Part shown: positions 10,710 through 22,552 of the stretch, piece after piece | Position numbering within the stretch: position 1 is the stretch's first letter | Layout: each line of letters opens with the position of its first letter | Assembly: GCA_947179485.1 (NCBI GenBank) | Contig: OX359246.1 | Coordinates: 75,295,508 to 75,359,507, forward strand | Length of the DNA: 64,000 nucleotides | Direction of reading: 5' to 3' | From: Allacma fusca | Taxonomy: Eukaryota; Arthropoda; Collembola; Symphypleona; Sminthuridae | Translations under genes and position numbers: made by a program | Notes under the pieces: model-generated | Database searches by the model: none | What the model was told of the DNA's origin: nothing | The model's input: only the letters and a program-made list of their open reading frames with translations

Positions 10710-13700
10710 TTCGCTTCCACCTCTTGACCACGAACAACAGCATCAGGGCTTTTCTATGAGGCTAAATAGAGAATTTCCAATCCCTGAGCACTCAAAGGCT
10801 CAAAATATCCCCAATATCCGAGAAAATTCTCAATGAATCCCTAAATGCATTAGATTTGACAAAGGGGATGGGAGCCTCTGTATTTTAATGTATCTAAAAA
10901 CATGTGACCCTCCGGTAGCATAAAGTTGATCCTACGCATTACCATATAGTATTCCATTTATCTTATTTCTTATGTATATTTTGCCCATATATTTATGTAT
11001 GTACTTGTACTACTAGTATGCGTCTGGTGGGAATGGTATGATGGTGCCAATGGCAGGGGCAATTTAGGGCAATGGGAAAATCTCCGCTCGCTTCTCCCGA
11101 CAACCGGAACGAATCACGGGCCTTTTCCCTTCCCAAACCTAATTTTACATATGAAACTCATCCATGACTCTTCCTTATTTACCTTTTCCTCGTCTCCTCC
11201 TCTTTTTGCCATCACATATTTATCCCATATATTTATAGCCAAATTCTGTCTTGTCCGCCAAATCGGGTTAGCTTTCGTCAACATTTAAAATTTACTTTCG
11301 CAGTTTTCTTCTCAATTTCCAAAATTTGATCTCTTCCTTTTTAATTAAGTTAGTGTGGAAATTATCGCTGTGAGAAACTCTGCAAAAACATATGGTAGTG
11401 TTTTTACGTAAGGGCAAAAAACAAATTCCAGGATTAAAACTGCTAATGTTCGCCTTGTATTTTGTGAATGCACTCTCAGAAGAAAAACACCAAGGTTTTT
11501 CATTTTTTGAGTAATTACATTTTTTGCAAATGTTTTGTAAATATTAGACATATTTTGAACAAATTGAGGGGAAACTTTGAGTATTAATTTGAATAAACCC
11601 TGGGTAAATCTAAGGAAATTCTATGCAAGGGACTATTGTAAATGAGGTCAAACTATCCCAGTTGCTATAAAACTGGGAAAATGGCAATTACTGTAATAAA
11701 AAAATAGGGTGATTTAGGAGCAATTAATTGAACGTATTGAGGACTTGGAGCTGCACGAGGGAATATATATATTTTGGCATAATGATACGGGGCGAATGCT
11801 TAAGGTTGGTAATATGGGAGTCCGTGCATGACGGGTATAAAATTGCGTAACGACCGTATCAAACATCCAGGAGCAAATCGATCCCTCGGAGCCAAAACCC
11901 TCCACAACACATATGAGTCTTGGGATTTAAATTGTGATCCCACACCATTATTCCGTTGTTAGAGGACACAATAACTCTTGCGCGTAGTGCATTCCATGCG
12001 AGTAATAACCCTGTAATAACATCTGTGTCGTTTCCAAATTTCATAATTTAATAATTTCTGCATAGAATCCACCCCCGGCGGAAAAGCATGGATTTGACGG
12101 GACTAACGTTAGTTTATTTACTCACTCACAGTACACTTCGACTATGACGACACCCCTTTGGAAAAACGTTAGAGATATCGGTGTAAGTGGAAAAATATGT
12201 GCCAGTATTCCCCGCAAAATACAATATTTAATCTTACCGTGTCAACAAAAAATTAATTGTATTAAAATAAAATTTTGGGTCTTCTGTGAAGGTCCCGCTA
12301 TTTACAGATACGAATATGTCTTCCAGTGTAGTCCATTTGTACAGGTAGATACATTGCACCATTTAAAAAATTAAAGACCGAAGTTGTTTCAAATTTGTAA
12401 TTATCATAGATGCACTGCAATAAGGTAAACGAATTTTTCGTCTATGGAGATCTGTAAAAATTGTTAAAATGTCCGGTTTAAAAACATGAGATTGTGTCAT
12501 TACACTTGGACTTGTTACATGAAGTCAAATGAGAGCATTTTAATTCATCATGCATTCATATACGCATTGAGTGCTAGGTAGCTGTCCGCCCAATAATTAC
12601 ATACAAACATATGAGAACGTAAAAAGAAATAGTTTTGGGTATTTACTCGCATTTCCGTGGCTTGTGAGGAAAATGTTTGGAGTATAGAAGCGTTTTTAGG
12701 GAAACTTGAATAAACTTGTTGGAAGGGGATGATTATACAGTACAGTATAATGAGATTGGAATGGTTGGAAAGTGTGAGGGCGATATCTACGAAAAGCGGA
12801 GTATGTAAAGTTGCCTGGGACAATGGCTAATTGTTGTGGTACGGCTCGGCCACTGCAATGGAATTTGGGGAGGCCTCCTTAAAAAATGAACGTTTGGTGT
12901 GCTGGGTAAAAGGAGCGGGGCAGAAAGAGAGAGAGAGAGAAAACAATTTGAATGGGAAAGGAGCCGAGGACCTCCGGACTGCTCAAAGTGCCGAATCCAT
13001 TGAGGACGCACAATTCAACACATTTATAAAAGATGAAATGAGGAGGCGCGGCTTCGGAATAATTGTTGACATTTGCGGCAGCCTTTTGACCTCCCAACGA
13101 GACACACACAGTCAACTTTTCTCTCCCCAATCAATATTTTTATCTATTCCTCACCTGTTTCCCAACAACGGACATGCAAAAGCAATTGCTGAGAAAATTC
13201 ATTCCGCTCATCATTTGTGCTCCTCTTATTGTCAGTTTCCGATGCCAAGAGTCACAATTGGACCGACTGCTCCCTTTCAGTCTCACTGCTCACTAAACAG
13301 TATGGGAGCGTCCAAAGCAACCTGACGCCTTTCATCCCCTCCTTTTCATCATTTCCTAAATTAGCATCACTTTTTATTCTTTTCACCTCCAGCATCAGCC
13401 CCTTTCTCACTATCGTCCTCAACATTAGAGATCGGGAGAGATCTAAGAATTCAAAACGCTTGTGCCTGTCACAAGTCAAACTATTTGGAAGGATAACCAG
13501 GAAAAATGTGTATTAATATTTGCAAATAAGCTAAAGAGCAAATTTATTATTTGGAAAATCCTAAAGTAAGAAAAAAAAATCTACAAATTTAAGAAACAAA
13601 TTCAATCCCTGAAGCAGTTCGATGACGAAACGAGAGCAAAATTTGTTGTTCCATCAGAATTTATGATTTGTGGTAAGAAAAAAAATTAGCATTAGGGTAA

Positions 13701-13770
13701 ACGAGAAAAATCTTGAGAATGGTAATTATTATGATTTTATAAGGAGGTTGGCTATAGCGATAGTTATTAT

Positions 13771-14467
13771 TAGTGGTCCCAATCTTTCAATTCAATTTAA
13801 AAAATTCGTTTTGATTCAATTCAACGTATGAATCGAATGAAATAAAACGATTCGATTCAATTCACGATTCACAGGGTTCCATTTGATTCATTTCTGCGTG
13901 CTGAATTGAATCGAATCATGTTTCAAATCATTCAGACAGTAAAAGGTGGTAACAAACATTTTATTTAAGGATTTCATTGTGACTACATAAAACAGCGGAA
14001 GAATATAAGTCACACAGTTTCACTCACTAAAACTGTCAATGATATTAGAAAATTCGAGATGCATACCCTGCTTATAAATTGTCCCGTAATGACCTAAAAT
14101 GGACCGTTAGTAAATGTTGTAATAATAATTAACAATAATTAATGTATTTAATATATACAAAGTATTATTTACGAAGTAATTGATAAGCCGGTTTTCAACA
14201 AAATTATCTCTCAGAAACACTTGCGAGTCTTTCAATGTGATGCGTTACTAGCTGCATTTTTTTAACTGGATGTGCAAACAAATGCATTGCACGTGAATCA
14301 TTTGAATCGCGATTCAAGGCATTTCGCGTGATTTCATTCACGGAGTGGATTGAATGAAATGATTCAATTCATGTTTTGAATTGAATCCAAAATTGATGAA
14401 TCCGAATTGAATTGAATCGAATCGAATCGAGTTTTTTTGATTCAGAATTAAAAGATCGGGACCACTA
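13771..14467. mobile_element. Short hAT-type inverted-repeat element with perfect 8-bp target duplication
   Basis: The ends are TAGTGGTCCCAATCTTTCAA and, inverted, TAGTGGTCCCGATCTTTTAA. The flanks carry a perfect 8-bp duplication GTTATTAT (13763-13770 and 14468-14475). Both subterminal regions are filled with copies of the word GATTCAATTC/GAATCGAATC, inverted between the two halves. It is 697 bp long with no open frame, so it would be mobilised in trans by a hAT transposase. Confidence 0.88.
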
Positions 14468-14475
14468 GTTATTAT

Positions 14476-16376
14476 ACAGATATGGCTTTTGAAATACTGC
14501 TCTGAATATGATTAATGGATATTTGGTGGAAGTTGAAAAGATATTTGGGAAAGCCTTCTGCCTTGGAATTGGAGTTGGATTTATGACAGCGAGTGCTGAT
14601 TATGATGAGAGGATTGAGGGGCTCTTTTGCGGCTCCTTTGCCCCAAACTGAGTCAATAAGTGACTCTAATTTACGAACAATCAACAGTGGCCCGAGAGGT
14701 GAGGTCTAGAACTAAATTACCCATTCGCACCTCCAATATTCTTCGGCCTTTTAATGGACACCTTTCACCCAGCCATTTCTCACAAGGCTGGTCAGAGATT
14801 TATTGCCTCATCTGTCATCACGTCTTCAAACTGTCACGTCTTTTCACCCTTCTTCTGTATCCCTCACTCTAGAAATATCCACTCAAATTTTCCCCCAGAA
14901 TTCCCACAGGACCTTCCAGACCTCCCAACACCCCAAGTTATATTTACATGAATTTGTACAAATTTTATGAGCTCCGGAATCATCAACTCAGAAGCCAATA
15001 AGTTGGAATTTAAAACTTGATCCTAAATTTGGAAGTACAATCGTGAATACAATTTTGGTATAACAATGGACAAATTATGAACAGGTTTTAAGGGAATTTT
15101 GTATAAAATTAGATAAATCGTACAAAATTATGGTCATTATTTGACAGTTTATTTAAATGTTTTTGTTGCACTTAAATGTGCACAGAATTGGCATTCTGTG
15201 TAAGTGATAGGGATGAATTACTAGATAAAGAAGGGGATTAAATGCAGCATGTAGACTCTTAAATTTGCCCTTATGTTATTGTGTATCTATAAAATCTGTG
15301 CCGGGATTACACGAGGGAAGAGGGAAAAGGAGATGCTCAGTTCAGTTTTGACTTGCCAAGTGTTTGACTAACAAGCCTTTCAAGAATTTGGGAGAGTTGA
15401 TGGGATGATGAAGAGGAGAGAAAAGTCGGAGCTCCAAGATTTATTGCCAACAAGACAAAAGTGTGGCTGAACATGTAAACAGCATGTGTTGGATTCGTTT
15501 TACAATGCCCGAGCTCCTCACAAAGTTTAACTCACACCAATCTTCCCACACATGAACACAATAATTCTTGATCTTCATCCCTTCCCAATCCCCCACATTC
15601 ACATCTCATCATTCCAGAGGAAACCATCTACTTCCAAATTATGTCCGACGGTGATTAGCGTAACAAATCCGGTTCCCAAAATTTCCTAAATGTTTTACTC
15701 CCAAGCGAAAATTTCAACTCCCCTCTGATTCTTGTCAAATATTTGCGTGTACAATATTATTGGCTGTAAAATGTGAGTTTTTGAATTTAATGCAAAATTA
15801 ATAGGGTAAAATTTGTTGCATATTATGACCTGCGTACGTACACCACCAATTTATTACGTCTTGAATTTAATTAATAATAGTCGACCCAAGATGTTACAAC
15901 TAATAGACGCTTACACCGGCTGATACCAGATCTGCGGTCACGTCAAGTAAGTTTGAGATTTGATTATGAATTTGACGTGACTGTGAAAGTCAAGTATTTA
16001 TTTTTAGACAGACTTGACCAGTGTTGAACAAGAAAACAACACTTTGATATTCACTATATCTAGGTTCATTTTGGTTCGTACTAACCTCATGTCAATTGCA
16101 TATTTATTTTCTCTATAATTTCTGTTTAAATACATGGCTGTGTTAATGATATTGGTTTTTAGCTGAGTTCAATGGTTCCAAAACATTTGCGTCCAGAAGA
16201 ACAAAACCGAGGTGTTTCAGAAGAATGTTGCATCGTCAATAAAAATTATGTGTAATTAATTGTAGGTTTAGGTTTCGAACGGTGTTTTTACGCAGGAAAT
16301 AAATTACCATGGTTCTCTGATAGGGACATATTTTAAAAACACCAAATCCCATTTGTTTGTAAATTGAAAGCTTAGA
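14476..16376. other. Intergenic DNA upstream of the 3' end of troponin T
   Basis: No coding signal was recognised. AT-rich, with stretches of moderate complexity and no clear repeat. The 3' untranslated region of troponin T (minus strand) should lie at the right edge of this stretch. Confidence 0.5.
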
Positions 16377-18867
16377 TTACTCATCCTCCTCCTCTTCCTC
16401 CTCTTCTTCTTCCTCTTCCTCCTCTTCTTCGACCAAAAGGTCTTCCTCCGCCTATGTAAAATTTCAGATTAAATTAATTTATCGATTAGAAGTTAAAATT
16501 GAAGGTATCTGTAGATTTCACGGATGAAAATTATGTACCTTCGCCTCCTCAGGACTTGGAGGGTCACCTTTTTTCCTTCCGGGTCTTTCTCCAAACCAAC
16601 GAGGAAGTTTTACTAAATAAAAAAATTGAATTTTATAATAGATGAGTTTTTCATTAGATTTCTAGATCTAAAATCATTGATTTTTAAACGGAATTATGCT
16701 GGCTGGTTGATAAGATAAAAGATTAACCTTTGGGACGGCCGTTGAATTCTTCGAGACGCTCGTTCCAAAATTTTTCCAGAATTTGCTTCTCCATAATGCC
16801 GAGTCCCTATTTAAAATTTAAAAATTAGCCTGGGAAAATTCTAAGCCGATCATAATACGAAGACTGTTTTCATGGTTACCTCCTGAAACAATTTTTTCTT
16901 GTCTTCGTAACTCCTCGTGTCCTCTCGCCGTTCTCCTTTTACAGCAACGTTTACCTTTGGCTACGAAGATTTAATTCGTACTATTATTTGAGCAAAGTTG
17001 GAGTTTTTGAAAATAAATCTACTATAAATAAATAATTGTATCGTGTAGTTGGGCTGAATATTTCCAATGAAAAAACATAATTTGCTGAAATTTGAGACCA
17101 GTTAATTGGAGAAAAATGTGTTTTTTGAAGAATTCAATAAATGTTTTTTGCATTAACAAAACATCTTTAGAATTTGTACAGATTTTCAAAAATAAAACAA
17201 CTTACCGGATATTTCTGCGTCAAAGCTCTGAAATGAAAAGAAAGGGAAGAATTTTAATGTAACTCGAGATTAAAAATGAAAAAAAGACACACATCGATGC
17301 AAACTTTGAGTATTAAAGACTAACTCGGGTTCGAGGCCCATTTTGATCGCTTTTTGCTTCATTTTCTGCTTAAAACGCTCCTTGAGTTCCTTCAACTGAA
17401 AAAAAAAAACATGTAGAAAATTAGCGCTTGGTAAATGTAGAGTGTGTAATCAATGTGTGACCAAACCGATGTGAGATTTGGCTCAGAAATGGACTCACAT
17501 CGTAGTCCTTGGTCTTGCCATTTTCCTGCATGTCATAGGTGTCCGTGACCATCTTAACAATGGTTTCCCACATCCCTTGCGCCATCGTTTTCAGCTCATC
17601 TTTTTCTAAACCCTCGATCTCCAACGGCTGGATGCGGAAACTAAGCGCCATCTCCTTCTCCTGCGCCAACTGCTCCGGCGTCTTCGCCAATTCTTCCCGC
17701 AGAGATCCGGGCTCAAAACTGGCCTGCTCAGTCAAATGATATTAGAACTAACTACCGTTGTTTTTGGTTTAATAGGAAATCTATCATTATCAAAATTATG
17801 TCCCTCAAAAACTTACCCCACCCGATTTCTTTTCTACCGTGAAACTTTTCCCACCAGCACCGGCATTAGCCTACAAAAAAATCATACAATTTTCAATGAA
17901 GGGCCACAACATTTTGTACGGAGTTGGATGATAATCTTTCAATTTTTCCGATTCAGAAAATCGGATTTGAGAAGTTATATTCCACATGGTCTAATAAAGC
18001 TGCTTAAAAATGCTTGCGTTAGGAAATAACGTCAAACTGGGAGGAGTTAACCTGCTGACTCTTCTGTTGCTTTTCTTGTTTCTTGCGCAAAGCTTCTTGA
18101 AGTCGACGCATTTTGTCCTCCTGCTCGCGCTGTTTCCTTTCCTCCACCTCACGCTGGCGCTCCTCTTCTTCTTCTCTGCGTAGCCCAGCCAAGCGCTTCT
18201 CTTCCTTTTCGCGGAGAACCTTTGCCCCAAAAATGTAACGTTTAGAACGTACTGAGCTAAATAAAATTAATTACATTTTGTATTTAAGCATTTTGAGGAC
18301 ATTACTTTTCGCTTTGACTGCTTTTCCTTCAACACCCTTAAAATCTCTTCTTCCTTCGCTCGCTGCACTCGCCATTCTGCTACTTCCTTTTTAATCAATT
18401 CCTCGATGTCCACTTTCTTTGGCTCCGGAAGCTATTTCCCATTCAGAAAATTTTAGCTTTTAAAACCATTTTTACATCAGTGCTTCAAGAAATCCTGGCA
18501 TTTAAACTACTTTCCAAAAATATTTTCCAATATTTTACGAAATATACCGGAACATTTAAGAACGATCCTCAAATACTGTATGGAAACTTTAAAACTACCT
18601 TTGGCTCTTCTTTAGGCTTCACTCTGAAATAATTAATTTTTTAATTAACTCAAAATTCCAGATTAAATCACGTTGTTGAAAATTTGTAGAAAATCCGTGA
18701 GTTACACTTACGGCTCAACTTCCTCTTCCCTGAAAAAATAAAAATGTTACACTTAATTCAGGAAGGAAGAACAATTATGAAGAAATAATAATTTCAAATG
18801 AATCAAATCAATTGATAAATATTTAATGAATAAAATTTTCTTACGAATATTCCTCCTCGTCGGACAT
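16377..18867 (-). CDS. TnT: Troponin T (upheld orthologue), 13 coding exons
   Basis: The gene encodes the tropomyosin-binding subunit of the thin-filament troponin complex, which links calcium sensing by troponin C to actomyosin control in striated muscle. Coding exons in transcript order: 18867-18845, 18729-18712, 18623-18599, 18431-18306, 18219-18052, 17870-17817, 17723-17499, 17395-17325, 17227-17206, 16960-16880, 16806-16728, 16612-16539, 16451-16377. All junctions are GT-AG and the frame closes exactly: 346 residues plus TAA. It starts MSDEEEYSEEEVEP, followed by a charged coiled coil (VLREKEEKRLAGLRREEEEE), the troponin core (RIQPLEIEGLEKDEL; KYPPKVNVAVKGERR; SYEDKKKLFQE; KFWNERLEEFNGRPK) and a run of 15 Glu before the final Asp-Glu. 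The acidic tail is an arthropod feature. Exon 2 is a microexon of 18 nt; short 5' exons are often alternatively spliced in this family. Further 5' untranslated exons upstream of 18867 are likely. The gene diverges from Pax3/7 gene A. Confidence 0.96.
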
Positions 18868-20331
18868 CTTGAACAGAGATTTGAAAGAAAAAGGAAGAGT
18901 AGACGATGATTGAGACTTCTCCCGAGCTCTCAAAGGACACTAATCGATGTTTGATGGATCGGCATTTGATCCAATTCACAGGGAAAGAATTTATCCAAAA
19001 ATAGCCAACTCATAAAATAGCTGTCTGTTAACAATTTAAACCCGGAAATGAGCTCATCCCAGTCTACGTGGAAATAGGGCTTAGCCTGGGATCAGATCTG
19101 GAAGGTTTAGTTTTCAATTTCTTATTTAATCAAATTCGAGAGCCCTTCGTCACAAAATTATGGGAGGTAGTGACTTGGTGGGAACATTTTTGGGGCACAC
19201 TCATAATTGGCTCACTTTTATGTATGACGGAAACATTTCAATGGGAATGTGCTCGCTCATGGATTGCACAATACCCCAAAATTTTTGAATATTTTTTCTG
19301 ACTTGTGTTAATCAAAAATTACATCACATGTCAATGCATCTAAATACATTGGCTGAAGAACTTGGAAAACAAAAGAAATTTGCTTTCAAATTTTAAACTT
19401 TCAAAGACCTTTTCATCTTTGCTCCCCAAAATGAGCTCATTAATAAATTGAAGTTTGAATTAGGAAACCCGTACGGAGCACTGTAACGTTCGCTTTAAAA
19501 GTCCCTGTACACTGTACCCGTGGTGTGCATTAACAATGGAATTCGAACGCCAGCTTCCATTAAATGTTAGAGTTTCCCCGAACACCATAATTAACTTGGA
19601 GCGTGGGATTTAATTGGGTGAGCTAAAATATACACGGATCTCTCATTATAACAGAACCCTTTACATTTGGACCCGTTCCCCCTTTGCCCCAATGCTAATT
19701 GTTCTCCGTGCAAGAGCTTATCTATAAATTACTTATACCTTCAGTACAATTAGTGAAGTTTGGGAGATCCCATACAGGGATGCAGTCATACCAAGTTTGT
19801 ACTTTATTTCCATAAAAAGCCAAACGAGTCCAATTTAAGCTAACTGAAACCCCTCGAACAATTTATTTATATGCATGTGATATTGTTGTCGGGGGAATTG
19901 ACTCTATTTCTTTCATTCATTCACATCTCAAGTTACACGTCCAGACCCAGATTCTCTCTACTTATTTCATCAATTTATAGAATTAATCATTAGTTTTTTT
20001 CCACAGAATTTTATGGAAATACAAAATGAGGACGTTACTTGAATTGATCCCAATATGTAACTCACATTACGTATAATTAGTGGTTTTAACACCAAATAAG
20101 ATGATTAGCTTTTGAATGCCCCATATACAGTTACGCAAATTCTTAATTCATTAATTCAAATTTAATTATTTTGTCAAAATAGGAGGGCGCTGCCGTTGTA
20201 ACAGCCCCTAAATGCTGGATAGTACAAATATGTGAAAATAAAAAAATTGAGGACGTTAGATAGTTTGGGATTTTAAGGAGAAAATGTAAGATTTTAAGAT
20301 TGTGGGAAATATATGACTATACGTGTGCATA
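18868..20331. other. Troponin T upstream region
   Basis: This should contain the 5' untranslated exon(s) and muscle promoter of troponin T. No open frame is convincing, and no TATA box or initiator can be assigned with confidence. Confidence 0.4.
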
Positions 20332-20438
20332 ATATCGTTGGCTAAATTCTAAAAACTACCATTTTCACTTCATAACGTATGGTTTTTAAATGGGTTCGCA
20401 AACTAAAATGGTACGTTTTAGAATTTAGCCAACGATAT
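20332..20438. repeat. Perfect 23-bp inverted repeat, about 107-bp hairpin
   Basis: The arm ATATCGTTGGCTAAATTCTA (continuing AAA) at 20332-20354 is matched in exact reverse complement at 20416-20438. After two mismatches the pairing continues for about nine more bases (TACCATTTT). The loop is short and has no open frame. It could be a very small fold-back element or a transcribed hairpin. No target duplication is clear. Confidence 0.8.
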
Positions 20439-20439
20439 G

Positions 20440-21911
20440 TATTTTCCCGTGGCTGCGAGACAAAGTTGTGTTAAGGGGTGTCTCTAACAATAAGCGTGAG
20501 TGCTCCTTAAAGTGGAGCTGTGGTTTCCATAACGGGACTTTGAAAGTAACGGTCTTGTTGTTACTCTTATACGATAGGAATGACCACATCAAGAATACAG
20601 ACATGATTAGATACCTCTATGCATCCGGCCTATATAGTGCTCAAGGGTGGTAAATTAAAGCATGACGGGAAAAAAAGACGGAAGAGGGAAAACTCTTGCT
20701 CCTGCTAGATTTCCCAAAGGAACAAGAAAAATGAAGGGGAAATGGAAATGAAGGAGTAATATGTATCTACCTGTGTATAGTAAATAGGTGTAGTTATATT
20801 AGATGGGAAAGGCGTGGAAAATGGGAATGCAAAAGTTGGGAGGAGGGGCAATTTCGGGATTCGATCTCCCCAAGTCCCGCCCTCATTTATTCAAATCCCA
20901 CACTTCCTAACAAATCCCAGAATAACGAGCGGACTGCTCAATAGTGCTCAACTTCCCATAATGGCTCGAAGCAGGAATTAACCGCAATAAATAACACCCT
21001 TTTACCAATCCCCACCAACAAATCCCAGCCATAATCTTCAACGACCATTAAAAATTATACACTAACCTTTGAATGAAGCGTTTTCCCGAAGCTATGAGTC
21101 CCCAATCTCCATGCCAATTCCATGCAGTGTAATCAAATTACAGTCAACTCCCAGTATAAAGGTACAAACACTTCTAGGGGTTTAAAATTTTATAAATCTT
21201 ATAAAATAATTTTTGCAAATATTTTAGCCCCAAATGTAAACTGTGCTCTTGTCTTGGGAGTTGCTAAGGTTTAAAATATGTTAAAAATGTATGGATGGAT
21301 TTACAAGGACAGGAATGATTAACATTGTGTTAAATGTGGGAATTAGTTAAAATAAATTTTGGAGTGACTGGTGTTGTAAGGGGGTCATTGATGGTGAGGT
21401 TGGACTGTAAGGAAAGCCTAGTGTTTTTTTGTGGGGTTCGGAGGTTTTGGGACTGTGGGTCCCCCCTTAATTGCCTCGGTGACGAAAAGCTCACCTGATC
21501 CTTTGTTGTTTAGGGCTGGGAAGGGTTGAGAGGTGATTTAGCATGTATTTTAGCAATGATGAAAGGATGAGGTCGTAAAATTTGGAGTCAGTGGCTTTCG
21601 AACGCTTCCAACTCCAACTCATACATACATCGCACCCTCCTCTCTGTCTGTCTCTCTGGGGCAGTTTTCCTTGTCGTCCTCATCAGATCATGAACATTTT
21701 TCTCGTTCGCTTTTGTCCTCCCAATATTCCCCATTTGAGGTTCCTTCATCTTGTGTTAGTCTCATTTGTAGTTTTGCATCATTTGTGTGTCCGGACTTTA
21801 TTGTGTGATTTGTTCAGAGCTCTGCTCATACTGGGATGTTTGGGGTGAGTGAGTGAGAGAGTGGCCTCAGAATTGGATTTTGGAAGTCGGGACGGGACAG
21901 AGAGGGAGAGA
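20440..21911. other. Upstream region of Pax3/7 gene A
   Basis: No gene was recognised between the hairpin and the conserved upstream block. At 21139-21162 the sequence TA-CAGTCAACTCCCAGTATA resembles the terminus of a pogo-type element. The short open frames near 21582-22091 look like chance. Confidence 0.45.
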
Positions 21912-21942
21912 GGGAATGGACCACCCTTAAGGCACCCATTCC
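21912..21942 (+). promoter_or_regulatory. Conserved upstream block shared by the two Pax3/7 genes (gene A copy)
   Basis: The block has core GGACCACCCTTAAGGCACC framed by GGAATGG and CCATTCC, an inverted pair of arms. The same block, with one inserted C, stands at 43959-43989 upstream of gene B. It contains GACCACCC, eight of the nine bases of the Gli/Ci consensus GACCACCCA. It lies about 610 bp before the gene A start codon. Conservation between paralogue promoters suggests a cis-regulatory role. Confidence 0.65.
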
Positions 21943-22079
21943 TTCCATTCCTTCAATTCCTTCCGCAGGGGTCCTCCCTTCCTCAAAACACAAACATTTT
22001 TCTGGCCTCCCTCATCTCCGAGCCCACAAAAATATACAATCAAATACCAAGAGTCTCAAGTGCTCCGAGTCAGTCAAGG

Positions 22080-22095
22080 CAGACCGCTTGACGCC
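22080..22095 (+). promoter_or_regulatory. Second shared upstream block CAGACCGCTTGACGCC (gene A copy)
   Basis: It matches CAGACTGCTTGACGCC at 44106-44121 at 15 of 16 positions. It is about 460 bp before the gene A start codon, against about 430 bp for gene B, and follows the first shared block by a similar distance in both genes. A core promoter or 5' untranslated element is plausible. Confidence 0.55.
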
Positions 22096-22552
22096 TTTTA
22101 TTCTCCCGACATTATTACATCAAGTGCCCCAAAGTCAAACTTCTCCAAAAACTCATCCCTTCCTTGCACAAGTAGATACAACAACTTGCATAATATCCTG
22201 TTTTTTAACATTATACGTTTTTTTCATGAATTTTACCCAAGGTTGTACTAAAAATCAAGACGTTTCTTCCAAATTTGCTTGAAACAATCTTTAAAATTTT
22301 GGAAAAGCCCTGAATGTGCGGGCAGAGGAGAAAATTTGCAGGGAAGGAAAATTAAGGTGTTTTTTTGTGACACTAGCCCGACTGGACCTCCTTTTTACCA
22401 GGACTTTAAGATTGTGGGGGTTTTGTGTGTTGAAACGAAACGTTTTGTGGGCAAATCAAATTTTAGTGCTGGGTTTTGAAAGTTTACATCAATTTTAAGG
22501 GGACTGGGTTAGTTTTGCAGTGGTCGTGTGTGTTTGGAAGTGTGAGGACAAA

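Larger units (their letters stand above)
9530..13770. other. Intergenic DNA without recognised genes
   Basis: No convincing gene was found. The longest frame, 12831-13325 on the plus strand, has purine-rich low-complexity composition, no family resemblance and no splice support, and looks like chance. The recurrent motif blocks at 10614 and 10692 are listed separately. A TA-CAGTCAGCCC sequence at 9919-9930 resembles the end of a pogo-type element. Confidence 0.5.

Noticed and set aside
12831..13325. 164-codon plus-strand frame, the longest in the 6-16 kb stretch
   Set aside because: Low-complexity purine tract, no family resemblance, no conserved motif and no splice partner; the opposite strand is open too. 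Most likely chance.
16961..17205. A mutually exclusive alternative exon as in Drosophila troponin T
   Set aside because: No second exon resembling 16880-16960 with splice sites was found in this intron.
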